Positions 44,481-52,378 of a DNA stretch of 64,000 nucleotides are shown here, one piece after another. Origin of the DNA: Massilia niastensis DSM 21313. GTDB taxonomy: Bacteria; Pseudomonadota; Gammaproteobacteria; Burkholderiales; Burkholderiaceae_D. A program made the position numbers and the translations under genes. The notes under the pieces were generated by a model. It made no database searches. It was not told the DNA's origin and saw nothing but the letters and a program-made list of their open reading frames with translations. Numbering within the stretch: position 1 is the first letter of the stretch; the number at the start of each line of letters is the position of its first letter. The stretch is from positions 48,704 through 112,703 of the forward strand of contig NZ_KB908093.1 in the NCBI RefSeq assembly GCF_000382345.1, given 5' to 3'.

Positions 44481-45656
44481 TCAGTAATCGGTATCCGCGC
44501 GTCCGAACAGGCGCTCGAACAGCCCGCGGCTTTCCTGGACCGGGAGCGCCGTCACCAGCTCGACCATCTCGGCCAGGCTGCGCGCGGCGGCGCTGGAGCG
44601 CGACAGCTGCAGCACCGGGACACCCTGGTTGACCGAATCGGTGACCGCGACGTAGTCGTTCGGGAAGGTGTGCACGACTTCGCAGCCGAGCGCCGCGTGC
44701 AGGTCCTGCAGGCGCAGCTTGCCGCCCTTCTCGTAGCGGTTGACGATCAGCCGGATGTGGTCGAGCACGTAGCCGAGCGAACGGAAGATGTCGAGCAGGC
44801 GGCGCGCGTCGCGGATGTCGGGCAGCGCCAGCTGCAGCACCGGATAGATGGTGTCGGTGCCGTCGAGCGCGCGCAGCGACACCGCGTCGATCTGGCGGCC
44901 GACGTCGAGCAGCACGTAGTCGTAGTGCTGGCGCGCGACGCGCAGGATGGTGTCGATGTGCTCCGGCCTGGCCTCCTTGGCCTGGGCCGGGTCGTCGGCC
45001 GCGGCCAGCACGCCGAAGCCCTCGGTCACGTGCACCAGGCAGGACGCCAGGAAGGGCGCGTCCACGCGCGCGATCTGGGCGCACACGTCCGACAGGGTCA
45101 TGCCCGGCTTCTGGTCCGACACGTACAGCGCGGCGTCGCCGAACTGTCCGTGCAGGTCGATCAGCAGCACCTTCTTGCCCGCCAGGGTCGCCAGCGCATA
45201 ACCGAAATTGGTCGAGATGAAGGTCGCGCCGCTGCCGCCCTTGCAGGCGATGAAGGCCAGCACCTTGCCGTCGCGCATGGCGGACACGCCGGCGGCGGCG
45301 GAGATCCGGTCCATCGATTCGTGGAAGGCGCGGTGCACCAGCGGCAGCTGCAGCACTTCGCGCACGCCGGCGCGCATCGCGTTGATCAGGAGCTCGGGCT
45401 GGTGGTGGTCGGTCAGCAGCATCAGGTGGGCGGACGGATACTGGCGTCCGAGGCGTTCCAGCAGGCCGGCCTCGGAAGGCTCGATGTCGCTGGCGTCGAC
45501 GATGACCAGCTGCGGGATCTCGGTCTCCGGGCGGTCGAGCGCGTCGCGCATGCTGGAGCGGGTGGCCGCCAGGTGCAGCGGGGGCACGCGGGCCGCGCCC
45601 TGGGAGGCGATCTCCGAGTACAGGTGGCTGTCGCGGCTGATCAGGAGCGCTCTCAT
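44481..45656 (-). CDS. tadZ: TadZ/CpaE, Flp pilus localisation ATPase
   Basis: The 391-residue MinD/ParA-like protein helps place Tad machines in the cell. An atypical receiver-like N-domain (about 1-130) is followed by the ATPase domain with the deviant Walker A KGGSGATF (about 140-150). It lies directly before tadA. Confidence 0.88.
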   Translation of the reverse strand: MRALLISRDSHLYSEIASQGAARVPPLHLAATRSSMRDALDRPETEIPQLVIVDASDIEPSEAGLLERLGRQYPSAHLMLLTDHHQPELLINAMRAGVREVLQLPLVHRAFHESMDRISAAAGVSAMRDGKVLAFIACKGGSGATFISTNFGYALATLAGKKVLLIDLHGQFGDAALYVSDQKPGMTLSDVCAQIARVDAPFLASCLVHVTEGFGVLAAADDPAQAKEARPEHIDTILRVARQHYDYVLLDVGRQIDAVSLRALDGTDTIYPVLQLALPDIRDARRLLDIFRSLGYVLDHIRLIVNRYEKGGKLRLQDLHAALGCEVVHTFPNDYVAVTDSVNQGVPVLQLSRSSAAARSLAEMVELVTALPVQESRGLFERLFGRADTDY

Positions 45657-45687
45657 GGGATCTCCGCGCTGGCGTGGCGGCCGGACT

Positions 45688-45966
45688 TCATTGTTGCGCG
45701 CCGACCAGCAAAGGGGCCGGCTCTGGAGGCAGGGCGAACGAGCGCTGGTAGCGCTCGATGGCCCCGCGCGCCGCGCGGCCGTCGACGCCGCTGGCGGGAT
45801 CGGCGTTCGCGCCGGCGGCGGGATCGAGCACCTGCGCCGCCAGGTTGGCGCGCACCGCGCCGCCGAATTCGCGCTCCCAGCGCGGCCCCTGCTGCGCGCA
45901 GCCCTGCGCCATGGCAGCCGCCAGCGCCAGCATGATCCAACGCGTCCTCATCGCTATTCTTGACAT
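45688..45966 (-). CDS. Small lipoprotein of the Tad locus
   Basis: The 92-residue product has a lipoprotein signal with lipobox MAQGC near residue 23 and a short helical domain (GRAARGAIERYQRSF). Position between the secretin and tadZ suggests a pilotin or CpaD-like role for the secretin, but it is much shorter than CpaD. The ATG at 45966 has GGGGA six bases upstream. Confidence 0.75.
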   Translation of the reverse strand: MSRIAMRTRWIMLALAAAMAQGCAQQGPRWEREFGGAVRANLAAQVLDPAAGANADPASGVDGRAARGAIERYQRSFALPPEPAPLLVGAQQ

Positions 45967-45975
45967 GGCCGTCCC

Positions 45976-47517
45976 CTATTTCAGTTCGAAGCCGCCGCTG
46001 GTCTGCGCGGGCGGCGGCGCGATGGCCGGCGTCGAGGCAGCCGCTGTGGTGGACGCGGGTGCCTCGCCTTCCAGGCGCCCGCCGAGCATGAGCTGGGCGC
46101 GCGTCGGCGCGCCGACCCTGTCGGTGGGCAGCGCATAGCCGGCGCCCACGATCGGCTTGACCAGGCGCGCGGTGATCACGAACACCAGCTCGGTGCGGTC
46201 GGCCTGGTAATCGGTGCTGCGGAACAGGGCGCCCAGCACCGGCACCTCGCCCAGCAGGGGCAGGCCTTTCAGGTTGGTGACCAGGTTGTTCTTGACCAGG
46301 CCGCCGATCGCGAAACTCTGGCCGTCGTGCAGCTGCACCGTGGTGCTGGCGCGGCGCGTGGTCACCAGCGGCAGGATCGCGGTGCCGGACACGCCGACGG
46401 CGCGGATGCCGATCCCCTCGCGCGACAGCTCCGACACTTCGGGCGCGACCTTCAGGTTGATGCGCCCGCCGCCCAGCACGGTCGGGGTGAAGCGCAGGCC
46501 GACGCCGAATTCCTTTTCCTCGAGCGTGATCTTGTTGTTGTCCTGGGCCACCGGAATGTAGAACTTGCCGCCGGCCAGGAAGGTGCCCTCCTGCCCGCTG
46601 ATCGCCAGCACGTTCGGCTCGGCCAGGATGCGCACCAGGCCGTCCTGCCTGTCGGCCTCGATGCCGAAGCGGTTGCCATTGGTCTTCTCGCCGGACAGGC
46701 CGCCGCGCGTCATCCCGCTCAGGAAATTCGCCGCCAGCATCGTGGTCCAGCTGCCGGAACCGAAACTGAAGCGGGTGCCCGATTCGAGCCGCTCGAGCAG
46801 GGTCTTCGAGACCTCGGCCACCTTGACCTCGAGCTGCACCTGCTGCGGCGCGCTGACGCCGAGCAGGTTGACCACGCGCGCCGCGGGGTCCGACGCCGCG
46901 CCGCCGCCCGCGCCGCCCTGCTGGCCGACCTCGATCACGCCGTCGGTGTCGTCCCTGGCCGCCGCCGACAGCCGGCGCAGCGGGCGGCGCACGTAGGCCT
47001 GCGCCAGTTCGACCACGCGCGCCACGGCGCCGGCATCGCTGACGGTGCCGCTCAGGACCAGCGAATCGGCGGCGGCCAGCACCCGGATGTCCTTTTCTTC
47101 CGGCATGACCGCGGCCAGGGTCGCCTGCAGTCCGGTCGGGTCCATCGCGACCACGATGTCGAGCACGGTGCACAGGCCGCTGCGTCCCTGCACGATCATG
47201 TTGGTGCCGCCGACGTCGACGGCGGCGATATACAGCGTGTCGGGCGCGACCAGCATGGCCTGCACCACGCCCGGGTTGCCGACGCTGCGGTGGCGCACCG
47301 GTTCCGGCAGCTTCAGCATGGTCGACTTGCCGGCGTCGAGCGACATCCGGGCCGGGCGCACCACTTCCCCGCTGCAGCCCATGCCCGCCGCGGGCGCCTT
47401 GTCGGAACGGGGGGCCGGGGCGCGCGGTGCGGCCAGGGCGCCGGCGGCCAGCGCCAGCCCTGCCGCGAGGCAGGCGCTCAGCGCGCTTGAGCGCGCAATC
47501 GTGGGGCGACTAGTCAT
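45976..47517 (-). CDS. rcpA: RcpA/CpaC, Flp pilus outer-membrane secretin
   Basis: The 513-residue secretin forms the outer-membrane pore for the Flp pilus. It has a signal peptide, an N-terminal pilus-secretin domain with a BON-like segment (about 60-200) and the C-terminal secretin barrel (about 250-470), containing LPLLGEVPVLGALFRS. It begins 24 bases after cpaB ends. Confidence 0.92.
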   Translation of the reverse strand: MTSRPTIARSSALSACLAAGLALAAGALAAPRAPAPRSDKAPAAGMGCSGEVVRPARMSLDAGKSTMLKLPEPVRHRSVGNPGVVQAMLVAPDTLYIAAVDVGGTNMIVQGRSGLCTVLDIVVAMDPTGLQATLAAVMPEEKDIRVLAAADSLVLSGTVSDAGAVARVVELAQAYVRRPLRRLSAAARDDTDGVIEVGQQGGAGGGAASDPAARVVNLLGVSAPQQVQLEVKVAEVSKTLLERLESGTRFSFGSGSWTTMLAANFLSGMTRGGLSGEKTNGNRFGIEADRQDGLVRILAEPNVLAISGQEGTFLAGGKFYIPVAQDNNKITLEEKEFGVGLRFTPTVLGGGRINLKVAPEVSELSREGIGIRAVGVSGTAILPLVTTRRASTTVQLHDGQSFAIGGLVKNNLVTNLKGLPLLGEVPVLGALFRSTDYQADRTELVFVITARLVKPIVGAGYALPTDRVGAPTRAQLMLGGRLEGEAPASTTAAASTPAIAPPPAQTSGGFELK

Positions 47518-47541
47518 GGCATGTATCCCGGGCGAGTGGAC

Positions 47542-48393
47542 TCAGAAGCATTCCTGCGAGCTGTGCAGGCCGTTGATGACGCGCACGCAGTCGCGCCTTG
47601 GCGGCGCGGCCGGACGCGGCGCCGTGCTGCGCGGCCTTTGCGCGACCGGCAGCGCGACCGGGCGCAGCGTGACGGGCGCCGGCAGCAGGTTCTGCTTGGT
47701 GGCGCCGCCGGTCCGGGCCGCGGCCGGATCGACCTGGTTGCGCAGCGCCAGCGACAGGGTGCCGACGCTGCGCGCCAGGTCGAGCTTTTCCGCCTGCTCG
47801 GGGGTGACTTCGAGCGTGACGGCGTTGACCACCTTCGGCTTGGTCTCGTCGCGGCTGACTTCCTGCGCCACCGCCAGCACCAGGATCCGCTCCAGCACGA
47901 TCTTCGAGATGCTCTGCTCGCGCACCCCGGCCGACTGCTGCTGCGGCTGCGGCTCGGTCTCGGTGCTGACGATGATGTCGACGTAGTTGCCGGGCAGCGC
48001 GAAGCCGGCCACGCCGATCACGTCGTTGACGCGCACCGTGATGGCGCGCTTGCCCTCGGTGATGAGGGCCGACAGGCCGCCCAGGGTGCCCCTAGGTGCC
48101 AGCCTGGCCTCGCTGACCGGTTCGCCCGCCAGCACGCTGCTCCTGACCACCCGCCCGCTGAGCTTGTCGGGTGCGAGGTAGGCGCCCTTCGGAATGCTGT
48201 CGGCCGGCCAGTCGACCAGCTTGAGCATGCCCGGCGCCAGGCGCTGGCCGATGTCGATGTCGGCCGCCGCCACCACGATGCGGCCGGCGCTGGCGGCGGG
48301 CGCGTTGAGCAGCCACTGTGCGGCCAGCAGCACCGCGCCCAGTCCGAAGACGACGGCCAGCGCCATCACGATCACTGCACGCTTGTTCTTCAT
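47542..48393 (-). CDS. cpaB: CpaB/RcpC, Flp pilus assembly protein
   Basis: The 283-residue protein has an N-terminal membrane helix (about 5-27) and an SAF-type domain (about 40-110; AADIDIGQRLAPGMLKLVDWP), as in CpaB/RcpC, which are periplasmic modulators of the Flp secretin. The ATG at 48393 overlaps the ATPase stop codon as ATGA. Confidence 0.9.
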   Translation of the reverse strand: MKNKRAVIVMALAVVFGLGAVLLAAQWLLNAPAASAGRIVVAAADIDIGQRLAPGMLKLVDWPADSIPKGAYLAPDKLSGRVVRSSVLAGEPVSEARLAPRGTLGGLSALITEGKRAITVRVNDVIGVAGFALPGNYVDIIVSTETEPQPQQQSAGVREQSISKIVLERILVLAVAQEVSRDETKPKVVNAVTLEVTPEQAEKLDLARSVGTLSLALRNQVDPAAARTGGATKQNLLPAPVTLRPVALPVAQRPRSTAPRPAAPPRRDCVRVINGLHSSQECF

Positions 48394-49757
48394 CGCGCCT
48401 CTCCCCATGGAGCCGGCAGGGAAACGGCGCCGAACAGGCTGCTCCAGGCCTGTGCCACGCTGTCCGCATCGAGCCGCGGCGTGCGCCCGGCGAATGCGGC
48501 GAAATCGGCGATCCGGCCGAGCAGTTCGTCCGGAAAGGCCGCCAGCAGCGGACGCCGGGTGCGCCGGTGCAGGTCGTTCAGCAGGAAATCGAGCGCCGTC
48601 TCGTCGACCTCGATGCGGCGCAGGCGGGCCTGGCGCCGCAGCAGCGCGCGGTAAGCCGCTTCCGGCAGCGGACCGATGGCGATGCGGTAGCCGATGCGGC
48701 GCATGCAGGATTCGTCGAGCACCGACTCGGGCGCGAGGCTGGTGGCCAGCACCAGGGTCACGTCGAACGGCAGCGCGTGCGTGGGCCCGCCCGGCACCGC
48801 CACATGGTCCTGGCCCTGCTCGAGCGCGCCGAGCCAGCGGTGCAGCAGCTCGCCGGCCGGCAGGCGCTGGCGCCCCAGGTCGTCGGCCACCAGCAGCCCG
48901 TTATTCGCCAGCAGGTGCGGCGGCGCATGGAACACGCCGCTGGCGCCATCGTGGCGCAGTTCGAGCATGTCGCGGGTCAGCTCGGCGCCGACCTGCACCA
49001 GCGGCCGCTGGCACAGCGCCCAGCGCGCGTCGACGCTGCGCCGGTCTTCCATCCCGCGCGGCGCCAGCGGCGCCGGATGCAGCGCGGGATCGTACAGCTG
49101 CACGATCTCGTGGTTGACCAGCACCGCATGCGGCACCGCGACCGGTTCCTGGCGCAGCCGCGCGAACTTGCGCGCCAGCGTGGTCTTGCCGCTGCCGCAG
49201 GGACCGACCAGCAGCATCGGCCGGTTCGAATGCAGGGCCGCGCCGATCAGTTCGCGCATGCCGGGTTCGATGCCGTCGTCGCCCAGCACCGCCTGCAGTT
49301 CGGCGGGCGTGATCCGCGCGCAACCGGGCTGGCGCAGCGACTGGCGCGCCACCACGGCGCGGTACACGGCCAGCGGCACCGGGGCCGGGCCGGCATAGCG
49401 CGATTCGAGCAGGTACTCACCGGCGGCGCGCTGCCCGAACGCGGTCAGCTGGTAGTGCACGTCGATGTCGGAGTCGCCGGACCAGGCCACCTCGGCCTGC
49501 TGGGCCGCGATCAGCTGCTGCAGGACCTCGCGCACCACGCCGATCGACAGGCGCAGGCGGCCGGTCAGGAGCGACAGCGGCATCTTGCCGCCGGCATGCA
49601 TGGCCTTGACCACGAGGGCGGTCACGAAGCGCGGTTCCAATCCGGTGTCGCGCACGGTGCGCGCCTGGCGCGGCAGCACGGCGGCCACGTCGCCGTCGGG
49701 AACCTCCGCCGCGCGCTCGCCCTGGAGGACGGCGGCATGGGCCGATAACGCTTCCAT
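48390..49757 (-). CDS. AAA ATPase of unknown role in the Tad locus
   Basis: The 455-residue protein has a winged-helix-like N-terminal region (about 40-120), a Walker A GPCGSGKTTLARK, and a Walker B-like NGLLVADDLGRQRLP. It is not TadA, TadZ or a known secretion ATPase, and does not look like a sigma-54 activator. It starts 107 bases after tadV and is coupled to cpaB. AGGAGG lies six bases before the second of two adjacent ATGs (49757). I infer an accessory or regulatory role in Flp pilus biogenesis. Confidence 0.7.
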   Translation of the reverse strand: MEALSAHAAVLQGERAAEVPDGDVAAVLPRQARTVRDTGLEPRFVTALVVKAMHAGGKMPLSLLTGRLRLSIGVVREVLQQLIAAQQAEVAWSGDSDIDVHYQLTAFGQRAAGEYLLESRYAGPAPVPLAVYRAVVARQSLRQPGCARITPAELQAVLGDDGIEPGMRELIGAALHSNRPMLLVGPCGSGKTTLARKFARLRQEPVAVPHAVLVNHEIVQLYDPALHPAPLAPRGMEDRRSVDARWALCQRPLVQVGAELTRDMLELRHDGASGVFHAPPHLLANNGLLVADDLGRQRLPAGELLHRWLGALEQGQDHVAVPGGPTHALPFDVTLVLATSLAPESVLDESCMRRIGYRIAIGPLPEAAYRALLRRQARLRRIEVDETALDFLLNDLHRRTRRPLLAAFPDELLGRIADFAAFAGRTPRLDADSVAQAWSSLFGAVSLPAPWGEAR

Positions 49758-49864
49758 CATGAACCTCCTGCTCGATGCAGTACGAATGCGGGGAACTTGA
49801 TTTGATTCTAACGAGCGCCCTCCGGCGTCGTTTGATGCCTAGCAAATAGCGGACTCAAGCAGTT

Positions 49865-50383
49865 TTATCCGTAGCGGCCGGCAAGAACGGCCAGGGTGCC
49901 GGCCGCGATCGCCACCCCGTAGGGCATGGAACCGGCGCTTTCCCGCAGCGACGGCCCGGGAGGCAGGCGCAGCAGGGCCGGACGCAGCATGGCCCACAGG
50001 TTGCTCAGCGCCAGCCGCAGGCGGCCCTTGCAGACGATGATCAGGAGCGCCATCACGCCGCCCGCGCACCAGGCCAGGACGGCGATGGCCAGCGCCTCGC
50101 GCGGGCCGGTGAAGGCGCCGACCGCGGCCATCATCTTGACGTCCCCGGCGGCCATGCCGCGGACCAGGTAAAACGGCAGGAACACCAGCAGGCCGGTGGC
50201 GGCGCCTCCCAGCCAGGCCAGCAGCGCGGACAGCGGCGCCGGCGACAGCAGGTGCAGGCACAGCGCGCCGAGGGCGCCGGCCAGCAGCAGCAGGTTGGGA
50301 ATGCGGCGGCTGGCCAGGTCGTTGATCGCTGCGGCCGTCACCATCAGCAGCAGCAGGGTGTCGAGATAGGGTGCGACCATCAT
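49865..50383 (-). CDS. tadV: TadV/CpaA, type IV-A24 prepilin peptidase
   Basis: The 172-residue polytopic peptidase cleaves the Flp prepilin. Catalytic aspartates lie in AAINDLASRR and GMAAGDVKMM; the second is in an AAGD version of the usual GxGD motif. It is separated from flp by 324 bases that hold an inserted 225-bp element. Confidence 0.9.
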   Translation of the reverse strand: MMVAPYLDTLLLLMVTAAAINDLASRRIPNLLLLAGALGALCLHLLSPAPLSALLAWLGGAATGLLVFLPFYLVRGMAAGDVKMMAAVGAFTGPREALAIAVLAWCAGGVMALLIIVCKGRLRLALSNLWAMLRPALLRLPPGPSLRESAGSMPYGVAIAAGTLAVLAGRYG

Positions 50384-50407
50384 GATACCTCCCGAAAAAA
50401 GGTTCTT

Positions 50408-50632
50408 TTCGGGGTCAGGTCTGTCATTCGGACACTGAGCGAATACCTTTGCTCTATCTCAAAATGCTGGTTTGTTTATCCCAAACTCGTCAATGCTCGG
50501 CTCACTTTGTCATCGAAACCCGCGCATCACGAGCCATGTCGGAAAGAGGAAGAAGTCCCGGCATACTTAAAACCGTTCTGAGATTTCGCAAGGCTTGTGC
50601 GTCCATGTCCGAATGACAGACCTGACCCCGAA
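50408..50632. mobile_element. 225-bp MITE-like element with 27-bp terminal inverted repeats
   Basis: The ends 50408-50434 and 50606-50632 are perfect 27-base inverted repeats that include GGGGTCAGGTCTGTCATTCG. The interior has no convincing gene. The repeat resembles end sequences of REP-associated or other small mobile repeats seen in related genomes, but I cannot check copy number. It lies in the tadV-flp gap. Confidence 0.8.
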
Positions 50633-50662
50633 TGCCACATCTTCCTGCTAGTCCGTGAAAAC

Positions 50663-50699
50663 AAAAAAAGCCCCCGGGGCCGGACCGCGCACCGGGGGC
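50663..50699 (-). terminator. Terminator of the flp gene
   Basis: On the minus strand GCCCCCGG (50699-50692) pairs with CCGGGGGC (50677-50670), followed by seven T residues. It should largely uncouple flp expression from the rest of the Tad operon, giving an excess of pilin. Confidence 0.85.
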
Positions 50700-50707
50700 A
50701 ATGGCGA

Positions 50708-50893
50708 TCAGGCGGCCGGGATCACGAACTTGTCGCGGATGTACTCGAACGCGTCGTGGATCTTCTCGCCAACCTGGCCGGCAACCGCAGCCATTGCGAC
50801 ACCGATGAGGGCGGCGATCATGCCATACTCGATCGCCGTCACACCGTTCTCGTCAGCAACGAATGCCTTGATTGCGGAGGTAATGGTGCTCAT
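50708..50893 (-). CDS. flp: Flp-type pilin
   Basis: The 61-residue prepilin is the major Flp pilus subunit. The cleavage site is visible as NG|VTAIEYGMIAALIGVAMA, with the Flp-specific Glu-Tyr pair. AAGGAG lies seven bases before the ATG at 50893. It is transcribed first and alone, ending at its own terminator. Confidence 0.93.
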   Translation of the reverse strand: MSTITSAIKAFVADENGVTAIEYGMIAALIGVAMAAVAGQVGEKIHDAFEYIRDKFVIPAA

Positions 50894-51207
50894 GACAAAA
50901 CTCCTTGTGGTGGTTGAGGGATGCACTGGCTGCGATGGGGCCCCACCGCGACTTGCTGTACTGCGTTTGCCAGTACGTTCACTGTAGCGAATAGTTCCAC
51001 ACGGCAAGTTGACCACAGACAAATTTTCCATACGGAAATTAAACATTCTGATGAAGAATAAACTGCCGGGATAAATGATGAAAATTGTCAAGAATAGTTG
51101 CCTCTAGTACAAAAAGGCTTTATCCTGTTTCTCTTGCCGCTCAAAAAAGCGGCATCCCGGTGAGACCGACAAGCCTCGTTTTTCCTGACGACGTTTCTGT
51201 GAACGAC
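50894..51207. other. Divergent regulatory region of flp and the GGDEF gene
   Basis: This 314-base region is AT-richer than its surroundings. It holds a GTACTG/CAGTAC hairpin (50958-50976) in the flp leader, a candidate sigma-70 promoter for the GGDEF gene (51098-51126), and a GCCGCT/AGCGGC hairpin (51136-51153) in that gene's leader. On the minus strand a TTGCCG / TACAGT pair near 51006-50990 could be the flp promoter, but it is weak. Confidence 0.5.
51098..51126 (+). promoter_or_regulatory. Candidate sigma-70 promoter of the GGDEF gene
   Basis: TTGCCT (51098-51103) and TATCCT (51121-51126) are spaced by 17 bp, placing the start site near 51133, upstream of the start codon at 51208. Confidence 0.45.
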
Positions 51208-52245
51208 ATGGATTCCCTGCTGCGACACATGGTGGACATGACTGGCCACCGCGATCACACGATGCTGGACATTTCCGTGGTTTCGGCGGTACAGGAATTG
51301 TCGGGCGCGGCCCAGACACGGGTGCTGACCCTCGCCACGGTATGCGGCCAGACCTTCGTGCGTTCGCGCGCCTGCATCCGCGCGGGCGGCGTGGCCTGCC
51401 CCGAGGAGCCGGCGGACGGCACCAGTCCCGGCGAGCCGATCTCCGCCTTCCCCGCGCTTGCGCAATGCCTGGAACAGCACGCTGCGCGCGCCGACGCCGT
51501 CGGGGCGGACGGGCTGCACCGCCTGTGGCTGCCGATCTGGTTCGGCGACACGGCCGACACCTGCCTCGAGATCGTGCATCAGGAGCCATTCACGGCGGAG
51601 GCGATCCACACGATCGGCGGCATCGTCGGCGTCTACCGCAACTTCCAGAACCTGCTCGACTACAGCGAACGCGATTCGCTCACCGGGCTGTTGAACCGCA
51701 AGACCTTCGACGACCAGCTGGCGCGCATGCTGCAGGCCTCCGACACCGAGCCCCTGGTGCCGGGCCGGCCGGAACGGCGCCATCACCAGGGCCAGGAACA
51801 GCAGTGGCTGGCGGTGGTCGACGTCGATCACTTCAAGGGCGTCAACGACCGCTTCGGCCACCTGTACGGGGACGAGGTCCTGATCCTGATCGCCAACCTG
51901 CTGCAGTCCTCGTTCCGCGCGCAGGACCGGGTGTTCCGCTTCGGCGGCGAGGAATTCGTGGTGCTGCTGCGCTCGACGACCCTGGAGAACGCCTGGCGCA
52001 TCATCGACCGCTTCCGCACCAATGTCGAAGCGCATGAATTTCCGCAGGTGGGCCGGGTCACCGTCAGCGTCGGCTTCACCAGCGTCAGTGCGGCCGATTC
52101 GCCGGTGGTCACGCTCGGCCACGCCGACCAGGCGCTCTACTACGCCAAGGCCAACGGCCGCAACCGCGCCTGCCACTACGAGGAACTGGTCGCCCACGGC
52201 CTGCTGCGGACCATCGCCACCAACGACACCGCCGAATTCTTCTGA
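51208..52245 (+). CDS. GGDEF diguanylate cyclase
   Basis: The 345-residue protein has a GAF-like N-terminal sensory half (about 1-155) and a C-terminal GGDEF domain with an intact GGEEF active site. An RAQD inhibitory (I) site lies five residues before it. It should make cyclic di-GMP and be feedback-inhibited. Diverging from flp, it may tune pilus production. A GTG at 51199 is an alternative start; the frame extends to 51085, before the candidate promoter. Confidence 0.9.
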   Translation: MDSLLRHMVDMTGHRDHTMLDISVVSAVQELSGAAQTRVLTLATVCGQTFVRSRACIRAGGVACPEEPADGTSPGEPISAFPALAQCLEQHAARADAVGADGLHRLWLPIWFGDTADTCLEIVHQEPFTAEAIHTIGGIVGVYRNFQNLLDYSERDSLTGLLNRKTFDDQLARMLQASDTEPLVPGRPERRHHQGQEQQWLAVVDVDHFKGVNDRFGHLYGDEVLILIANLLQSSFRAQDRVFRFGGEEFVVLLRSTTLENAWRIIDRFRTNVEAHEFPQVGRVTVSVGFTSVSAADSPVVTLGHADQALYYAKANGRNRACHYEELVAHGLLRTIATNDTAEFF

Positions 52246-52252
52246 GCCGCCG

Positions 52253-52378
52253 CTAGCAGACCGACAGCGCGCCCAGCAGGGCCATCCAGGCTTCCGGGCG
52301 CAGCAGGCGCCAGCAGCCCCACAGCATCGCCACCGCAAGGGCCGCCACCACGCCCCACGCGCGCAGCGCTGCGTTCAT
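52253..52378 (-). CDS. Small single-helix membrane peptide (41 aa), coupled to an MFS gene
   Basis: The ATG at 52378 overlaps the MFS stop codon as ATGA. The product has one membrane helix (about 7-25, WGVVAALAVAMLWGCW) and a short hydrophobic tail ending LLGALSVC. No family is recognised. The overlap and clean membrane segment argue it is real; it may stabilise or regulate the transporter. Confidence 0.5.
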   Translation of the reverse strand: MNAALRAWGVVAALAVAMLWGCWRLLRPEAWMALLGALSVC

